From: Rhizobium sp. BK316
GTDB lineage: Bacteria > Pseudomonadota > Alphaproteobacteria > Rhizobiales > Rhizobiaceae
NCBI RefSeq assembly: GCF_014193695.1
Contig: NZ_JACHZR010000008.1
Span: 144,195-208,194 of the forward strand
Length of the DNA stretch: 64,000 nucleotides
Direction of reading: 5' to 3'
The notes beneath the pieces were generated by a model. It had not been told where the DNA came from and made no database searches. It was given only the letters and a program-made list of their open reading frames with translations. The position numbers were made by a program, and so were the translations under genes. This document shows, piece by piece, positions 8,901-17,475 of this stretch (the first letter of the stretch is position 1; each line of letters begins with the position of its first letter).

Positions 8901-11900
8901 GCTTCGTCCCCGATCTCGCCGCCGAAGGTACCGTTTCGGGAACCGTCAAGGCAACGGGCACGCCCGCGACACCGGCTGCCGATTTCAAGCTGAACTGGAA
9001 AGGCGCCGCGACAAGCCAGACAAAGAGCGCCAGGCTTGCCGGCCTTTCGCTCAATGCATCCGGCCGGTTTGCGGATAACAAGCTCGATTTCGATACGGCG
9101 CTTACCGGTAAGGGCGGAGTATCGCTGAAAGCGCTCGGTAATGTCGCTGTTACTGGAACCACGATCGGCAACATCAAAGTCGATGCCGAACTTGCGAATG
9201 TTCCGGCCAGTATCGCCAACAGTTTCGTGAAAGATCTCGATGCCGGTGGGATGATCTCTGGCACTGCGTCGGCATCCGGGACGCTGACCGCACCGGCTGC
9301 GGATTTCAAACTCATCTGGCAGGACGCCACGACACGGCACACCAAAACCACCGGTCTGACCGGTTTGGACCTTGCGGCAACCGGCCATTTCGCCGACCAG
9401 AAACTCGATTTCGATGCCAACCTCAGCGGACCGAAAGCCCTGTCGCTAAAGGCGACAGGCAATGTCGAACTTGCGGGAACGACGGTTCGCAATCTCAAGG
9501 TCGATGCCGATCTCGCCAATCTTCCGGCCGGCCTTGCCAATGGCTTCGTTCCCGATCTCGGCGCTCAAGGCACGATTTCCGGCAAGGCATCCGCCTCCGG
9601 CTCGCTGCCGGCGCCTGCTGTCACCTTCGATCTTGCTTGGGCGAATGCGGCGACACGCCAAACAAAGAGCAACGGACTTACCGATCTCTCCGCCAAGGCG
9701 ACCGGCAAATATGAAAACAACAGGGTCGATTTCGATGCCAATCTCGGCAGCGGCAATGGCGCACTGCTGAGGGCGAACGGCGGCGTGACGATCGATGGCA
9801 CCGCCATTCGCGACCTCGCCGTCAACGCTGACATTGCCGGCCTGCCCGCAAACCTCGCCAACGGCTTTGTGCCCGGCCTCGAGGCCGAAGGCACGATCTC
9901 CGGTACCGCTGTCACCTCAGGCACGCCGACAGAACCGGCGGTCGATTTCAAGGTCGACTGGACGAATGCGGCAACGCGCCACACCAAGACCGCCGGTCTT
10001 TCCGGGCTGGCGATTGCCGCTTCGGGCAAATATGTCAGCAACCGCTTGGATTTCGACGCCAATCTGAATGGCAAAGGCGGCGTCTCACTGAAGGCCGCCG
10101 GCAATCTCGCCCTCGCCGGCACGACGATCCAAGGCATCGATGCGAAGGCCGACATCACCAATCTGCCGGCAGCCGTCGCCAATGGGTTCGTTCCGGATAT
10201 TGGAGCCGGAGGCATCATTACTGCGACGGCCACGGCTTCCGGTTCGCTCGCCGCGCCGTCGGCCGATTTCAAGATCGACTGGAGAAACGCCGAAACGAAA
10301 CAGACCAGGACTGCTGGTCTGTCTGGCCTGACGCTCGCCGCTTCCGGCAAGCTCAGCAAGGACCGGCTGGATTTCGACGCCAATCTCAATGGCAACGGCG
10401 GTGTTTCGCTGAAGGCCGTGGGCAATCTCGATATTTCAGGCACGACCATAAGGGGCGTCAACGCCAAGGCCGATATCACCAATCTACCGGCGGCCGTCGC
10501 CAACGGGTTCGTCCCGAACCTTGGTGCCGAAGGCGCCATCACCGCGACCGCGACTGCTTCGGGATCGCTTCCCCTTCCCTCGGTCGATTTCAAGGTCGAC
10601 TGGAAGAATGCCCAAACGAGCCAGACGAAGGGCGCCGGCCTTGCCCCGCTCACCCTCGGCGCAAGCGGCAAGCTTGCCGACAACAGGCTGACGGTCGACA
10701 CCAGCCTTGCCGGTGACGGCGGATTGTCGCTGAAAGGCGGCGGCACTCTCGCAATGACGGGCAACCGCGCCATGTCGATGCGCTTCAACGGCAGTCTTCC
10801 CTTCGCCGTTCTTGGTGCACAACTCGCCCAGCAAGGTCTCGTTGCCGAGGGCGTCGCCAATGTAAACCTGGAAGTCAGCGGTACGACGGCAGCACCCGTC
10901 ATCAACGGAACGGTCACCACGGATGGCGCAAAGCTGATCGACGTGCGCCGCAACCTCGCCCTTGAAGGCCTCGGCGCGACCATCACCTTCAATGGCCAGC
11001 AGGCCGTCATTTCGCGGCTGAACGGCAGGCTCGCAAGCGGCGGCTCGATCTCGGCGAGCGGCTCGGTCGGCATCAGCGGCACCTTCCCCGCCGATCTTTC
11101 CATCCGCCTGGACCACGCCGTCTATGTCGACGGCACGCTGGTTGTCGCAACGGTCGACGGCACGCTCGGCCTTAGGGGACCGCTGCTTTCCAATCCCACG
11201 CTTGATGGTAAGCTTCACATCGACAAGGCTTCGATCACCGTGCCGGAGAGGCTGCCGACATCGCTGCGTGAAATCGATATCCGCCATATCCACGCCCCGC
11301 CCGCCGTGCTCGCCCAGCTCAGGGATAATGCTCAGCAGCAGCCCCGGCAAAAATCTTCGACCATCATGCTCGATATCCAGCTCGATGCGCCCTCGCAGAT
11401 CTTCGTGCGCGGCCGCGGCATCGATGCAGAGGTCGGCGGCAACATTACGATCCGCGGCTCGGCTGCCGCGCCCGAAGTTGTCGGCGCCTTCACCATGCGC
11501 CGCGGCCGTCTGACGATCCTCAACCGCCGCCTCGATTTTTCCGATCGCAGCCGGATCACCTTTGCCGGTGACCTGACACCTGCCCTCGACATGGAGGCCA
11601 CCTCGACCTCGGGCTCCACGACGCTCACCGTGGATGTCGCGGGGCTTGCGACCGATCCGGCTATTACCTTCTCCTCCTCGCCTGCGCTGCCGCAGGACGA
11701 AGTGCTGGCCCAGCTCATCTTCGGGCAGTCCATGTCCCGACTGTCGCCGGTGCAGATCGCCCAGCTAGCCGATGCCGTCAGCCAACTCGCCGGCAATCGC
11801 TCCACTTCGCTCTTTGAAGGGCTCCGCAACCAGCTTGGTGTCGATGACCTTGACATCAGTACCGACGAGAAGGGCAGGACCAGCGTCAGCGTCGGCCGTT

Positions 11901-12058
11901 ACCTCAACGAACGCACCTATTTCGAGCTGCAGCAGGGCGGAGAGGCCGGCGCCAAGGCAATCATCAATCTTGATGTCGGCCGCGGCGTGAAACTGCGCGG
12001 CGCCGCCGGCGGTAATGGCGCAGGCGAAGCCGGCATCGTCTACGAGCATGAATATTGA
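5951..12058 (+). CDS. tamB: TamB-like translocation/assembly module protein
   Basis: A giant protein of about 2035 residues: one N-terminal membrane anchor (LLGYGLGAAIILAVIALAIF), a very long beta-rich AsmA/TamB-type periplasmic body, and a C-terminal DUF490/TamB domain with the typical stretches IRGSAAAPEVVGAF and LAQLIFGQSMSRLSPVQIAQ, ending in Tyr. Proteins of this class form a lipid-conducting or chaperone groove between the membranes and work with TamA, the gene 80 bases upstream. E. coli TamB is about 1260 residues; the extra length comes largely from tandem repeats (8554-10797). The start is uncertain: GTG at 5915, ATG at 5951 and ATG at 5972 are all in frame without a strong ribosome-binding site. 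I chose 5951, just before the anchor. Confidence 0.9.
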   Translation: MQMLAKIMKWMIRLLGYGLGAAIILAVIALAIFGFTSFGARIITENVASTLSNRDMTITVREPEGLLTGGLRAAEITLSDTRGTFAEIRGIAIDWNPLALLTGTFHAKQVSVASIDVRRPPVRTLPSKPVAPGEESSGGFRLPLKIDIEHIALPNISLAAPLTGRAFSLAATGNLKADGDGGEALVSVNRHQVPDAKLSADIAFTPANGDLRLNAQLAEPQGGLLVGFLGLPGSPAVNIALNGEGPISDWNGKLQAALDGQQRASLEGKHAITPDGLHHLDLKGGGDVSSLLPMTFRPLFAGQTNIDVSATFDNHGKIDIQTGNLATGSVVIAASGTLDPAGNNSLNANVLGTSGPVDFRWPLADGEARFMISGLNLAMTGQAQAVRINASGSLDSATMPQADISNVKLTAKSDAFNLANGAGDIELRLVAGDATFTEPNLNRAVRGPVTLVAPLQISRNGIGFNGTSIESANIGADLNGSYRLADSMLTGNAKFTVQTAALPPAVAGKFDAPIDLETQVAGTIPSKVTLSNIVLKSPSIEAAGNVALDDDNLTADLTGKLPDIGKLLSGTSGAADYSIKANGTLPTLALTANVKAASLQMADRKLGDLNIDLTGTADPAAPQGKIAATGTIDGQPIGINGDVKSENGTISIPALTADVGGNRLSGNLTLSPSTTPAGALTFDFPDISLLAALGGQKAEGDLKGSIDITGDDGKIALKVAANGSGIRRDTLTILKPTVDVTVSDLMAFAANGTVRADEFGFGTNKLTGIALDFAQEQTRTDFKLDAGYDGNPLQAAGNVQSAGGMIDLSLDRFIAKPRNIPVELASPAKVNVTNGVASLSGVTVKTGNGSVAVTGSAGETLKLDAVVTDLPASLANSFVPNLAADGTISGTVNVTGTPAAPTVNFKLDWKDAATSHTKGANIAPLGITTSGTFADNKLNFDGGISGADGLSLKTAGDVGLADPSGPTLNINADIVSLPAKIANGFVPDLAAEGTVSGTVKATGTPATPAADFKLNWKGAATSQTKSARLAGLSLNASGRFADNKLDFDTALTGKGGVSLKALGNVAVTGTTIGNIKVDAELANVPASIANSFVKDLDAGGMISGTASASGTLTAPAADFKLIWQDATTRHTKTTGLTGLDLAATGHFADQKLDFDANLSGPKALSLKATGNVELAGTTVRNLKVDADLANLPAGLANGFVPDLGAQGTISGKASASGSLPAPAVTFDLAWANAATRQTKSNGLTDLSAKATGKYENNRVDFDANLGSGNGALLRANGGVTIDGTAIRDLAVNADIAGLPANLANGFVPGLEAEGTISGTAVTSGTPTEPAVDFKVDWTNAATRHTKTAGLSGLAIAASGKYVSNRLDFDANLNGKGGVSLKAAGNLALAGTTIQGIDAKADITNLPAAVANGFVPDIGAGGIITATATASGSLAAPSADFKIDWRNAETKQTRTAGLSGLTLAASGKLSKDRLDFDANLNGNGGVSLKAVGNLDISGTTIRGVNAKADITNLPAAVANGFVPNLGAEGAITATATASGSLPLPSVDFKVDWKNAQTSQTKGAGLAPLTLGASGKLADNRLTVDTSLAGDGGLSLKGGGTLAMTGNRAMSMRFNGSLPFAVLGAQLAQQGLVAEGVANVNLEVSGTTAAPVINGTVTTDGAKLIDVRRNLALEGLGATITFNGQQAVISRLNGRLASGGSISASGSVGISGTFPADLSIRLDHAVYVDGTLVVATVDGTLGLRGPLLSNPTLDGKLHIDKASITVPERLPTSLREIDIRHIHAPPAVLAQLRDNAQQQPRQKSSTIMLDIQLDAPSQIFVRGRGIDAEVGGNITIRGSAAAPEVVGAFTMRRGRLTILNRRLDFSDRSRITFAGDLTPALDMEATSTSGSTTLTVDVAGLATDPAITFSSSPALPQDEVLAQLIFGQSMSRLSPVQIAQLADAVSQLAGNRSTSLFEGLRNQLGVDDLDISTDEKGRTSVSVGRYLNERTYFELQQGGEAGAKAIINLDVGRGVKLRGAAGGNGAGEAGIVYEHEY
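8554..10797 (+). repeat. Seven tandem ~320-bp (about 107-residue) repeats inside tamB
   Basis: The motif LPAxxANxFVPxLxAxG recurs seven times at near-constant spacing (about nt 8554, 8872, 9196, 9517, 9838, 10159 and 10480). Each unit continues with ISGTxxxSGTxxAPxxDFK, then WxxAxTxxTK, then LDFDANL, then GVSLKAxGN. Units 6 and 7 are closest to each other. This is a protein-level tandem duplication with variable divergence, not a CRISPR array. Confidence 0.88.
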
Positions 12059-12081
12059 TGGCTTGGAAGATTAGGGGCGGC

Positions 12082-12510
12082 CTAGAAGCTCGCCTTGCTG
12101 GTCTTCAATAGAATGTTGGTTTCGGTCGTGTTGATGCCGTCGAACAGGCGTATCCGGCGTAGCGTTTCATCGAAGGAAACGAGATCGCGGTCCTCGAGCT
12201 CAGCGACGAAATCCCATTTGCCGTTGGTGCTGTGCAGCGCGCGCACTTGCGGCAGACCGCGGAGCTGAGTGGCGACCTTATCGGCAAGCTTGCCATGGAC
12301 TTCGATCATGACGATCGCCCGAACACCGGCGGACCGCGTCTCGTGACCAGTGCGGATGGTGAAGCCGGAAATGGTACCGTTTTCGACCATCCGGTCGATC
12401 CGCGAGGCAACCGTCGCCCGTGAAGCGCCTGTCATCGCAGCAAGCGAGGAAACGGAGATTCGTGCATTGTGCCGAAGTGCGCTCAAAAGCTCGTTGTCGA
12501 GATCGTCCAC
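12082..12510 (-). CDS. Lrp/AsnC-family transcriptional regulator
   Basis: A 142-residue protein with the two-part AsnC layout: an N-terminal helix-turn-helix (SVSSLAAMTGASRATVASRI, about residues 19-38, in MDDLDNELLSALRHNARIS context) and a C-terminal RAM effector domain (about 65-135). It is divergent from the arginase-ornithine aminotransferase operon with a 131-base shared upstream region, so it most likely senses arginine or ornithine and controls that operon and itself, as AsnC-type regulators of arginine catabolism do in Agrobacterium and Rhizobium. The ligand is inferred. Its 3' end meets that of tamB with 23 bases between. Confidence 0.88.
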   Translation of the reverse strand: MDDLDNELLSALRHNARISVSSLAAMTGASRATVASRIDRMVENGTISGFTIRTGHETRSAGVRAIVMIEVHGKLADKVATQLRGLPQVRALHSTNGKWDFVAELEDRDLVSFDETLRRIRLFDGINTTETNILLKTSKASF

Positions 12511-12641
12511 GGTTTCACTTTGTCAAATTAGCTTTATCAATCTGCGTAATCATAATCCATTTCGGACACTTTTCCATCTATTTGCCGCCACCACTTTATC
12601 CCACTATCGGCCGAAACAGGCCTCACAACGGAGCCCTCGGA
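12511..12641. promoter_or_regulatory. Divergent control region of asnC-type regulator and arginase operon
   Basis: An AT- and pyrimidine-rich 131-base region between the regulator and arginase. It must hold both promoters and the presumed AsnC-type operator. No single strong dyad stands out. Confidence 0.45.
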
Positions 12642-13577
12642 ATGGAAGCACAATCACGATCTGTCATCCTCATCGGCATTCCGCTTGAGGAAGGTTCCGG
12701 CCGCAGGGGCGCTGGCATGGGACCGACGGCATTGCGCATTGCGGGCATCGACAAGGCGCTGATCGATCTTGGACATGACGTCGTCGACATGGGCGACCTC
12801 AATGTCGTACCGGCGAGGGATCTTCCCAATCATGCTAAGGCGCACAATCTTCGCACTGTCGGCGCCTATACCCGCGCGCTTGAGGCTGCGACTTACGATG
12901 CCGCCAAATCCGGCCGCTTCCCGCTGATCCTCGGCGGCGACCACAGCCTGTCCATGGGCAGCGTTTCCGGGATGGCACGATATGCCGCCGAAAAGGACCG
13001 CCCGCTCTTCGTTCTCTGGCTCGATGCCCATTCGGACTTTAATTCACCCGAGACCTCGCCATCAGGCAATATTCACGGCATGCCGGTCGCCTTCTTCTGT
13101 GGTCTGGCGGAATTTGCCGAAATCCTGCCCAAGGATCGTCCGTTCGTCGATCCGAAGAAAGTCTTCCAGGTCGGCATTCGTTCAGTCGATGCCTCGGAAC
13201 GCCAGGAAATTCGCAAGCACGGCGTCAATGTCTTCGACATGCGCTCACTCGATGAACAGGGCGTGGCTGTGATCCTCCGCCAGATCCTGGAAACGATCGA
13301 GAAGGCAAATGGCCTGCTGCATGTCAGCTTCGATGTCGATTTCCTCGATCCCGATTTTGCGCCTGGCGTCGGCACCACCGTTCCCGGCGGCGCCACGTTC
13401 CGCGAGGCACATCTCATCATGGAGATGCTGTCAGACAGCGGCCTCGTCTCCTCGCTCGATCTCGTCGAGCTCAACCCTTTCCTTGATGACCGCGGCAAGA
13501 GCGCCCGCATCATGGTGGAGATGACGGCAAGTCTGTTCGGCCGCCGCATCTTCGATCGTCCCACACGCGCCGCATAA
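12642..13577 (+). CDS. rocF: Arginase
   Basis: Hydrolyses L-arginine to ornithine and urea with a binuclear Mn centre in the cytosol. The 311-residue protein shows all ureohydrolase metal motifs: GGDHSLSMGS, WLDAHSDFNSPETSPSGNIHGMP and SFDVDFLDPDFAPGVGT. The ATG at 12642 gives the standard start (MEAQSRSVILIGIPLEEGSG); an in-frame longer frame runs back into the regulator's 5' end and is not credible. rocD follows 13 bases downstream, so ornithine passes directly to the next enzyme. Control is probably by the divergent AsnC-type regulator. Confidence 0.95.
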   Translation: MEAQSRSVILIGIPLEEGSGRRGAGMGPTALRIAGIDKALIDLGHDVVDMGDLNVVPARDLPNHAKAHNLRTVGAYTRALEAATYDAAKSGRFPLILGGDHSLSMGSVSGMARYAAEKDRPLFVLWLDAHSDFNSPETSPSGNIHGMPVAFFCGLAEFAEILPKDRPFVDPKKVFQVGIRSVDASERQEIRKHGVNVFDMRSLDEQGVAVILRQILETIEKANGLLHVSFDVDFLDPDFAPGVGTTVPGGATFREAHLIMEMLSDSGLVSSLDLVELNPFLDDRGKSARIMVEMTASLFGRRIFDRPTRAA

Positions 13578-13590
13578 GGGAGCACCGGCC

Positions 13591-14790
13591 ATGAACACCT
13601 CGTCGAACCTCATCGCCACGGAACAGCGCCTTGGAGCCAATAACTATAAGCCGCTGGATGTGGTGCTGACGCGGGGGCAAGGTGTTCATGTCTGGGATAC
13701 GGATGGCAAGCGCTATCTCGATTGCCTCTCGGCCTATTCCGCCGTCAACCAGGGCCACTGCCATCCAAAGATCCTTGCCGCCATGGTCGAGCAGGCAAGC
13801 CGCCTGACGCTCACCTCGCGTGCCTTCCGCAACGACCAGCTTGCCTATTTCTACGAGGAGCTGGCGGCGCTCACCGGCTCGCACAAGATCCTGCCGATGA
13901 ATTCGGGCGCGGAAGCCGTCGAGACAGCCATCAAGGCGGTTCGCAAGTGGGGTTACGAGGTGAAGGGCGTGCCGGAAGGCCAGGCGGAGATCATCGTCTG
14001 CGCCAACAATTTTCACGGCCGCACGCTGAGCATCATCAGCTTCTCGACCGATCCCGACGCTCGCGCCGGCTTCGGACCCTACACGCCCGGTTTTCGCATT
14101 ATTCCCTTCGGCGACGCCGAAGCCTTTGCGGCCGCCATCAATGCCAACACCGTTGCAGCACTGATCGAGCCGATCCAGGGTGAAGCCGGTGTCATCATTC
14201 CGCCGGCCGGTTATTTCACCCGTGTGCGCGAACTCTGCACGACAAACAACGTCACGCTCATCCTCGACGAGATCCAGACCGGCCTCGGCCGCACCGGCAA
14301 GCTGCTTGCCGAGGAGCATGAGGGCATCGAAGCCGACGTCACGCTGATCGGCAAGGCGCTTTCCGGCGGCTTCTACCCGGTCTCCGCCGTACTTTCGAAT
14401 TCGGAAGTCCTGGGCGTGCTCAAGCCCGGCCAGCACGGCTCGACCTTCGGCGGCAATCCGCTCGCCTGTGCGGTCGCCCGCACGGCCCTGAAAGTGTTGA
14501 CCGAAGAAGGAATGATCGAGAACGCCGAGACGATGGGCGACTACTTCCTCGAAGGTCTGCGCTCCATTCGCTCCAACATCGTCAACGATGTGCGTGGCCG
14601 TGGCCTGATGCTCGCGGTCGAATTGGAGCCGGAGGCCGGTGGTGCCCGGCAATATTGTTACGCGCTGAAGGATCGCGGTCTTCTCGCCAAGGACACGCAC
14701 GACCACACGATTCGCTTCGCACCACCACTCGTTATCAATAAGGAACAGGTGGATTGGGCGGTAGAGCAGATCGAAAAAACCCTCACCTAA
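13591..14790 (+). CDS. rocD: Ornithine aminotransferase
   Basis: Class III PLP aminotransferase that moves the delta-amino group of ornithine to 2-oxoglutarate, giving glutamate-5-semialdehyde and glutamate. The 399-residue product shows PMNSGAEAVETAIKAVRKWGY, the NNFHGRT motif, the aspartate motif LILDEIQTGLGRTGK and the PLP lysine in LIGKALSGGFYPVSA. GGGAGC precedes the ATG. Together with arginase it forms a two-gene arginine-to-glutamate catabolic operon. Just after its stop the sequence changes abruptly into a chemoreceptor remnant in another frame. Confidence 0.95.
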   Translation: MNTSSNLIATEQRLGANNYKPLDVVLTRGQGVHVWDTDGKRYLDCLSAYSAVNQGHCHPKILAAMVEQASRLTLTSRAFRNDQLAYFYEELAALTGSHKILPMNSGAEAVETAIKAVRKWGYEVKGVPEGQAEIIVCANNFHGRTLSIISFSTDPDARAGFGPYTPGFRIIPFGDAEAFAAAINANTVAALIEPIQGEAGVIIPPAGYFTRVRELCTTNNVTLILDEIQTGLGRTGKLLAEEHEGIEADVTLIGKALSGGFYPVSAVLSNSEVLGVLKPGQHGSTFGGNPLACAVARTALKVLTEEGMIENAETMGDYFLEGLRSIRSNIVNDVRGRGLMLAVELEPEAGGARQYCYALKDRGLLAKDTHDHTIRFAPPLVINKEQVDWAVEQIEKTLT

Positions 14791-14795
14791 AGTAA

Positions 14796-15134
14796 AGCAA
14801 AACGGCGATCGTCGAATCCTCGCTCGAACAATCGACCGGACTTGCGGAAATCAACAAGGCCGTCAACATCATGGATCAGGGCACGCAACAGAATGCCGCC
14901 ATGGTGGAAGAGACGACGGCAGCAAGCGCCCGACTTTCGTCCGAGACTGAAAACCTTCGCAATCTCGTCTCACAGTTTAGATTTGGGCAACACTCTTCCG
15001 CTAATGTCGTCGATAACCGTAACGATGCTTCGCCAAGTGCAAAGCCATCGCGTGGTGTGAAGGCAAAGCTCGTCCGCGCCAATGGTGGCGCATCCGCTTC
15101 TGCCCTGGCTTATGACAGTTGGGAAGAATTCTAA
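14796..15134 (+). pseudogene. 3' remnant of a methyl-accepting chemotaxis protein gene
   Basis: From 14796 one frame reads as the last part of a chemoreceptor: EQSTGLAEINKAV, then MDQGTQQNAAMVEETTAASA, a variable linker, and a final DSWEEF. These match the end of the cytoplasmic signalling hairpin plus the C-terminal xWxxF-type pentapeptide that tethers CheR/CheB. Sensor, HAMP and methylation regions are missing, and an in-frame TAA stands at 14793. The remnant begins 5 bases after the rocD stop, so a deletion seems to have removed most of the gene. An ATG at 14871 could still allow an 87-residue product. Its stop overlaps the cheW start by one base, the usual mcp-cheW coupling. Confidence 0.85.
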
Positions 15135-15610
15135 TGGCCACGATCAACTCTACTAGCTTCAGCGGCGACACGCTCGAAATCATTGCCTTCCGCCTGCACG
15201 ATCAGGAATTCTGTGTGAAGACCACGACCATCCGCGAAATCCGCGGCTGGGCGCCGTCGACGCCGATCCCGCACTCTCCGGCAGACGTCATCGGTGTCAT
15301 GAACCTACGCGGCTCGGTCATCCCGATCATCGACCTCGCCTACAAGCTTGGCATGAAGGGCACTGTCGCCAACGAGCGCAGCGCCATTGTCGTCGCCGAA
15401 GTGCACAATATGGTCATCGGCATGCTGGTCGACCGCGTTTCTGACATCCTGACGATTTCTTCCAGCCAGGTACAGCCTGTTCCGGAAGTGACCGCGTCCT
15501 TCGACCGAGCCTTCTGCGAAGGGATCATCGCTTCCGAAAACGGCATGATCTGCTTCCTGAACCTCGCAAAGATGTTCAAGGAGAACGAGACGGACGAGCT
15601 GGCGGCCTGA
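15134..15610 (+). CDS. cheW: Chemotaxis coupling protein CheW
   Basis: A 158-residue CheW: a two-lobed SH3-like adaptor linking chemoreceptors to the CheA kinase at the inner membrane. Typical stretches are EIIAFRLHDQEFCVKTTTIREI, the receptor-contact IPHSPADVIGVMNLRGSVIPIIDL, and GMLVDRVSDILTI. The ATG overlaps the stop of the chemoreceptor remnant and follows GGGAAG. No other che gene is nearby, so it must serve receptors or a CheA encoded elsewhere. A strong terminator follows. Confidence 0.95.
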   Translation: MATINSTSFSGDTLEIIAFRLHDQEFCVKTTTIREIRGWAPSTPIPHSPADVIGVMNLRGSVIPIIDLAYKLGMKGTVANERSAIVVAEVHNMVIGMLVDRVSDILTISSSQVQPVPEVTASFDRAFCEGIIASENGMICFLNLAKMFKENETDELAA

Positions 15611-15637
15611 TCGCCTCACGACACGACACGAACGAGG

Positions 15638-15664
15638 AACCGCCCCACAAGGGCGGTTTTTTTG
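15638..15664 (+). terminator. Intrinsic terminator after cheW
   Basis: An 8-bp stem AACCGCCC/GGGCGGTT with a five-base loop is followed by a T run, 28 bases after the cheW stop. Confidence 0.92.
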
Positions 15665-15744
15665 TTCAAGCTCTCAGGCGGCTCCTGAGCCGGCGTGAAC
15701 TCAGCCCCGTCGAGCTTTTGCAGGCTGCAACGAATTGATCCTCC

Positions 15745-15774
15745 AAAACCGGGCGGCAAGCACGCTTTCCGCCC
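15745..15774 (-). terminator. Probable terminator of the leftward transporter/formate unit
   Basis: On the reverse strand GGGCGG and CCGCCC form a stem with a 12-base loop, followed by GGTTTT. It lies about 43 bases beyond the transporter stop. The T run is short, so efficiency is uncertain. Confidence 0.5.
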
Positions 15775-15816
15775 GATCTCCAGTCTCTCCACAACTCCCG
15801 CAAGGGAGCTTCCTTT

Positions 15817-17475
15817 TTAACCGAACAATGCCAGGGTCGCCCTCAGCGTCACCCAGACACCCCAGAGCAGCGGAATGCCAACCACCGCCCAGGCAAGCGC
15901 CGCCTTGGCATCGAGACCGCCTGTACCGATGCCAAACGAACCGGTCGGCCCGGCATTGGCAGCGGCAGTCTTTGCCTGAAGGGCGGCGACCTCATTGTCT
16001 GACATGAACCACTTGTCGGCGAGCGGCCGCACAAGAGCATTGGCGATCAGGCCGAGCGCCAGCATGCAGGCGAGGATGTACATCGTGCCCGTATAGAGCG
16101 CCGGTCCAGGCGCGACGCCGGCGGCGATCTGCGCTTCACGGATATAGTTGACGACCACGGGACCGACGATGCCGGCAGTCGCCCATGCCGTCAGCAAACG
16201 ACCGTGAATAGCCCCGACGAACTGCGTGCCGAAGATGTCCGCCAGATAAGCGGGGATAGTCGCGAAGCCACCGCCATACATCGACAGGATGATGCCGAAG
16301 GCAAGCACGAAGAGCGCCTTGTTGCCCATATCCGCCAGTGTCGGAGCGGCGGCGTAGAGCACGATTCCCAGGATGAAGAAGGTGTAGTAGGTGTTCTTGC
16401 GGCCGATCTTGTCTGACAGAGAAGCCCAGAAGAACCGCCCGCCGATGTTGAAGAGCGACAGCAGACCGGCAAAGCCGGCAGCAATCGTCGCGATCGACGC
16501 CTTCTGACCGGCATCAAGCTGCGCGAACCCGACATCCGGCAGGCCGATCAGCGAACCGGCGAAGATTTCCTGCAGCATCGGCGAAGCCATGCCGAGAACG
16601 CCGATACCCGCCGACACGTTGAGGCAGAGCACCGCCCAGATCAGCCAGAACTGCTTCGTCTTGTGGGCATCGCGCAGATGCACGTGTTTGGTAGTGATCA
16701 TCGTGCTTTTGGCGGCAGGCGGGGTCCAGCCTTCCGGCCGCCAGCCGGCCGGCGGAATACGGTAGCCGAACGCGCCGCCGATCATGAAGACGAAATAGAT
16801 GGCCGCCATGACGATGAAGGTCTGCCAGACGCCGACGGACGTATTCGTCTTGAAGGTGTTCATCAGGAGGTTGGCCAGCGGAGCACCGATCATCGCACCA
16901 CCGCCGAAGCCCATGATCGCCATGCCGGTCGCCATGCCGCGCCGGTCCGGAAACCATTTGATGAGCGTCGAAACCGGCGAAATGTAGCCGAGACCGAGGC
17001 CGATGCCGCCGATCACGCCCGCACCGATCCACATCATCCAGAGCTGATGCGTGATGATGCCGAAAGCGGCGATGATGATGCCGCCGCACCAGCAGCAGGC
17101 CGAGACGACACCCGCCTTGCGCGGGCCGACACGCTCCAGCCAGCCGCCCCAGATGGCGGCGGACGAACCGAGCAGCACGAAGAACAGCGTATAGATCCAG
17201 CCAAGGTCGGCAACGCGCCAATCGCAGCTGGTAGTAAAGAGTGCCGACGCCAGCGTCAGCTCCGGGCAGACGGTCGATGCCGTAACGCCGAGGGATTTCG
17301 ACAGCGGTAGCCAGAAGACGCTGAAACCATAGGCCATGCCGATGCAAAGATGGATGGCGAGCGCCGCCGGCGGCACGAGCCACCGATTGAAGCCCGGCCT
17401 TGCGATGATCCTTTCGCGATCCAGCAGGCCCACACCTGCCAGAACATCGCCTGCACTTGTATCCGCTGCAGTCAT
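15817..17475 (-). CDS. OFA (oxalate/formate antiporter)-type MFS transporter
   Basis: A 552-residue inner-membrane protein with about 12 hydrophobic helices. It has the OFA-family start of helix 1 (HLCIGMAYGFSVFWLPLSKS), MFS glycine-rich helices (MGFGGGAMIGAPLANLL) and the loop SLSDKIGRKNTYY. An extra periplasmic insert with two Cys lies between the first two helices, and a longer C-terminal tail with a final helix is present. The ATG at 17473-17475 follows AAGGAGA by about 9 bases; an upstream TTG is less likely. It lies downstream of the formate dehydrogenase genes on the same strand, which fits formate, oxalate or a related monocarboxylate as substrate. Substrate is inferred from family and context. 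Confidence 0.82.
   Translation of the reverse strand: MTAADTSAGDVLAGVGLLDRERIIARPGFNRWLVPPAALAIHLCIGMAYGFSVFWLPLSKSLGVTASTVCPELTLASALFTTSCDWRVADLGWIYTLFFVLLGSSAAIWGGWLERVGPRKAGVVSACCWCGGIIIAAFGIITHQLWMMWIGAGVIGGIGLGLGYISPVSTLIKWFPDRRGMATGMAIMGFGGGAMIGAPLANLLMNTFKTNTSVGVWQTFIVMAAIYFVFMIGGAFGYRIPPAGWRPEGWTPPAAKSTMITTKHVHLRDAHKTKQFWLIWAVLCLNVSAGIGVLGMASPMLQEIFAGSLIGLPDVGFAQLDAGQKASIATIAAGFAGLLSLFNIGGRFFWASLSDKIGRKNTYYTFFILGIVLYAAAPTLADMGNKALFVLAFGIILSMYGGGFATIPAYLADIFGTQFVGAIHGRLLTAWATAGIVGPVVVNYIREAQIAAGVAPGPALYTGTMYILACMLALGLIANALVRPLADKWFMSDNEVAALQAKTAAANAGPTGSFGIGTGGLDAKAALAWAVVGIPLLWGVWVTLRATLALFG

Noticed and set aside
8554..10797. Regular repeats considered as a CRISPR array
   Set aside because: The period is about 320 bp, the frame stays open, and conservation is at protein level within tamB.
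9565..11103. A 512-codon leftward open frame within tamB
   Set aside because: Reflects the repeat structure and codon bias of tamB; composition is low complexity.
15794..15807. CTCCC-GCAA-GGGAG hairpin before the transporter stop
   Set aside because: Only five base pairs; a better leftward terminator lies at 15745-15774.
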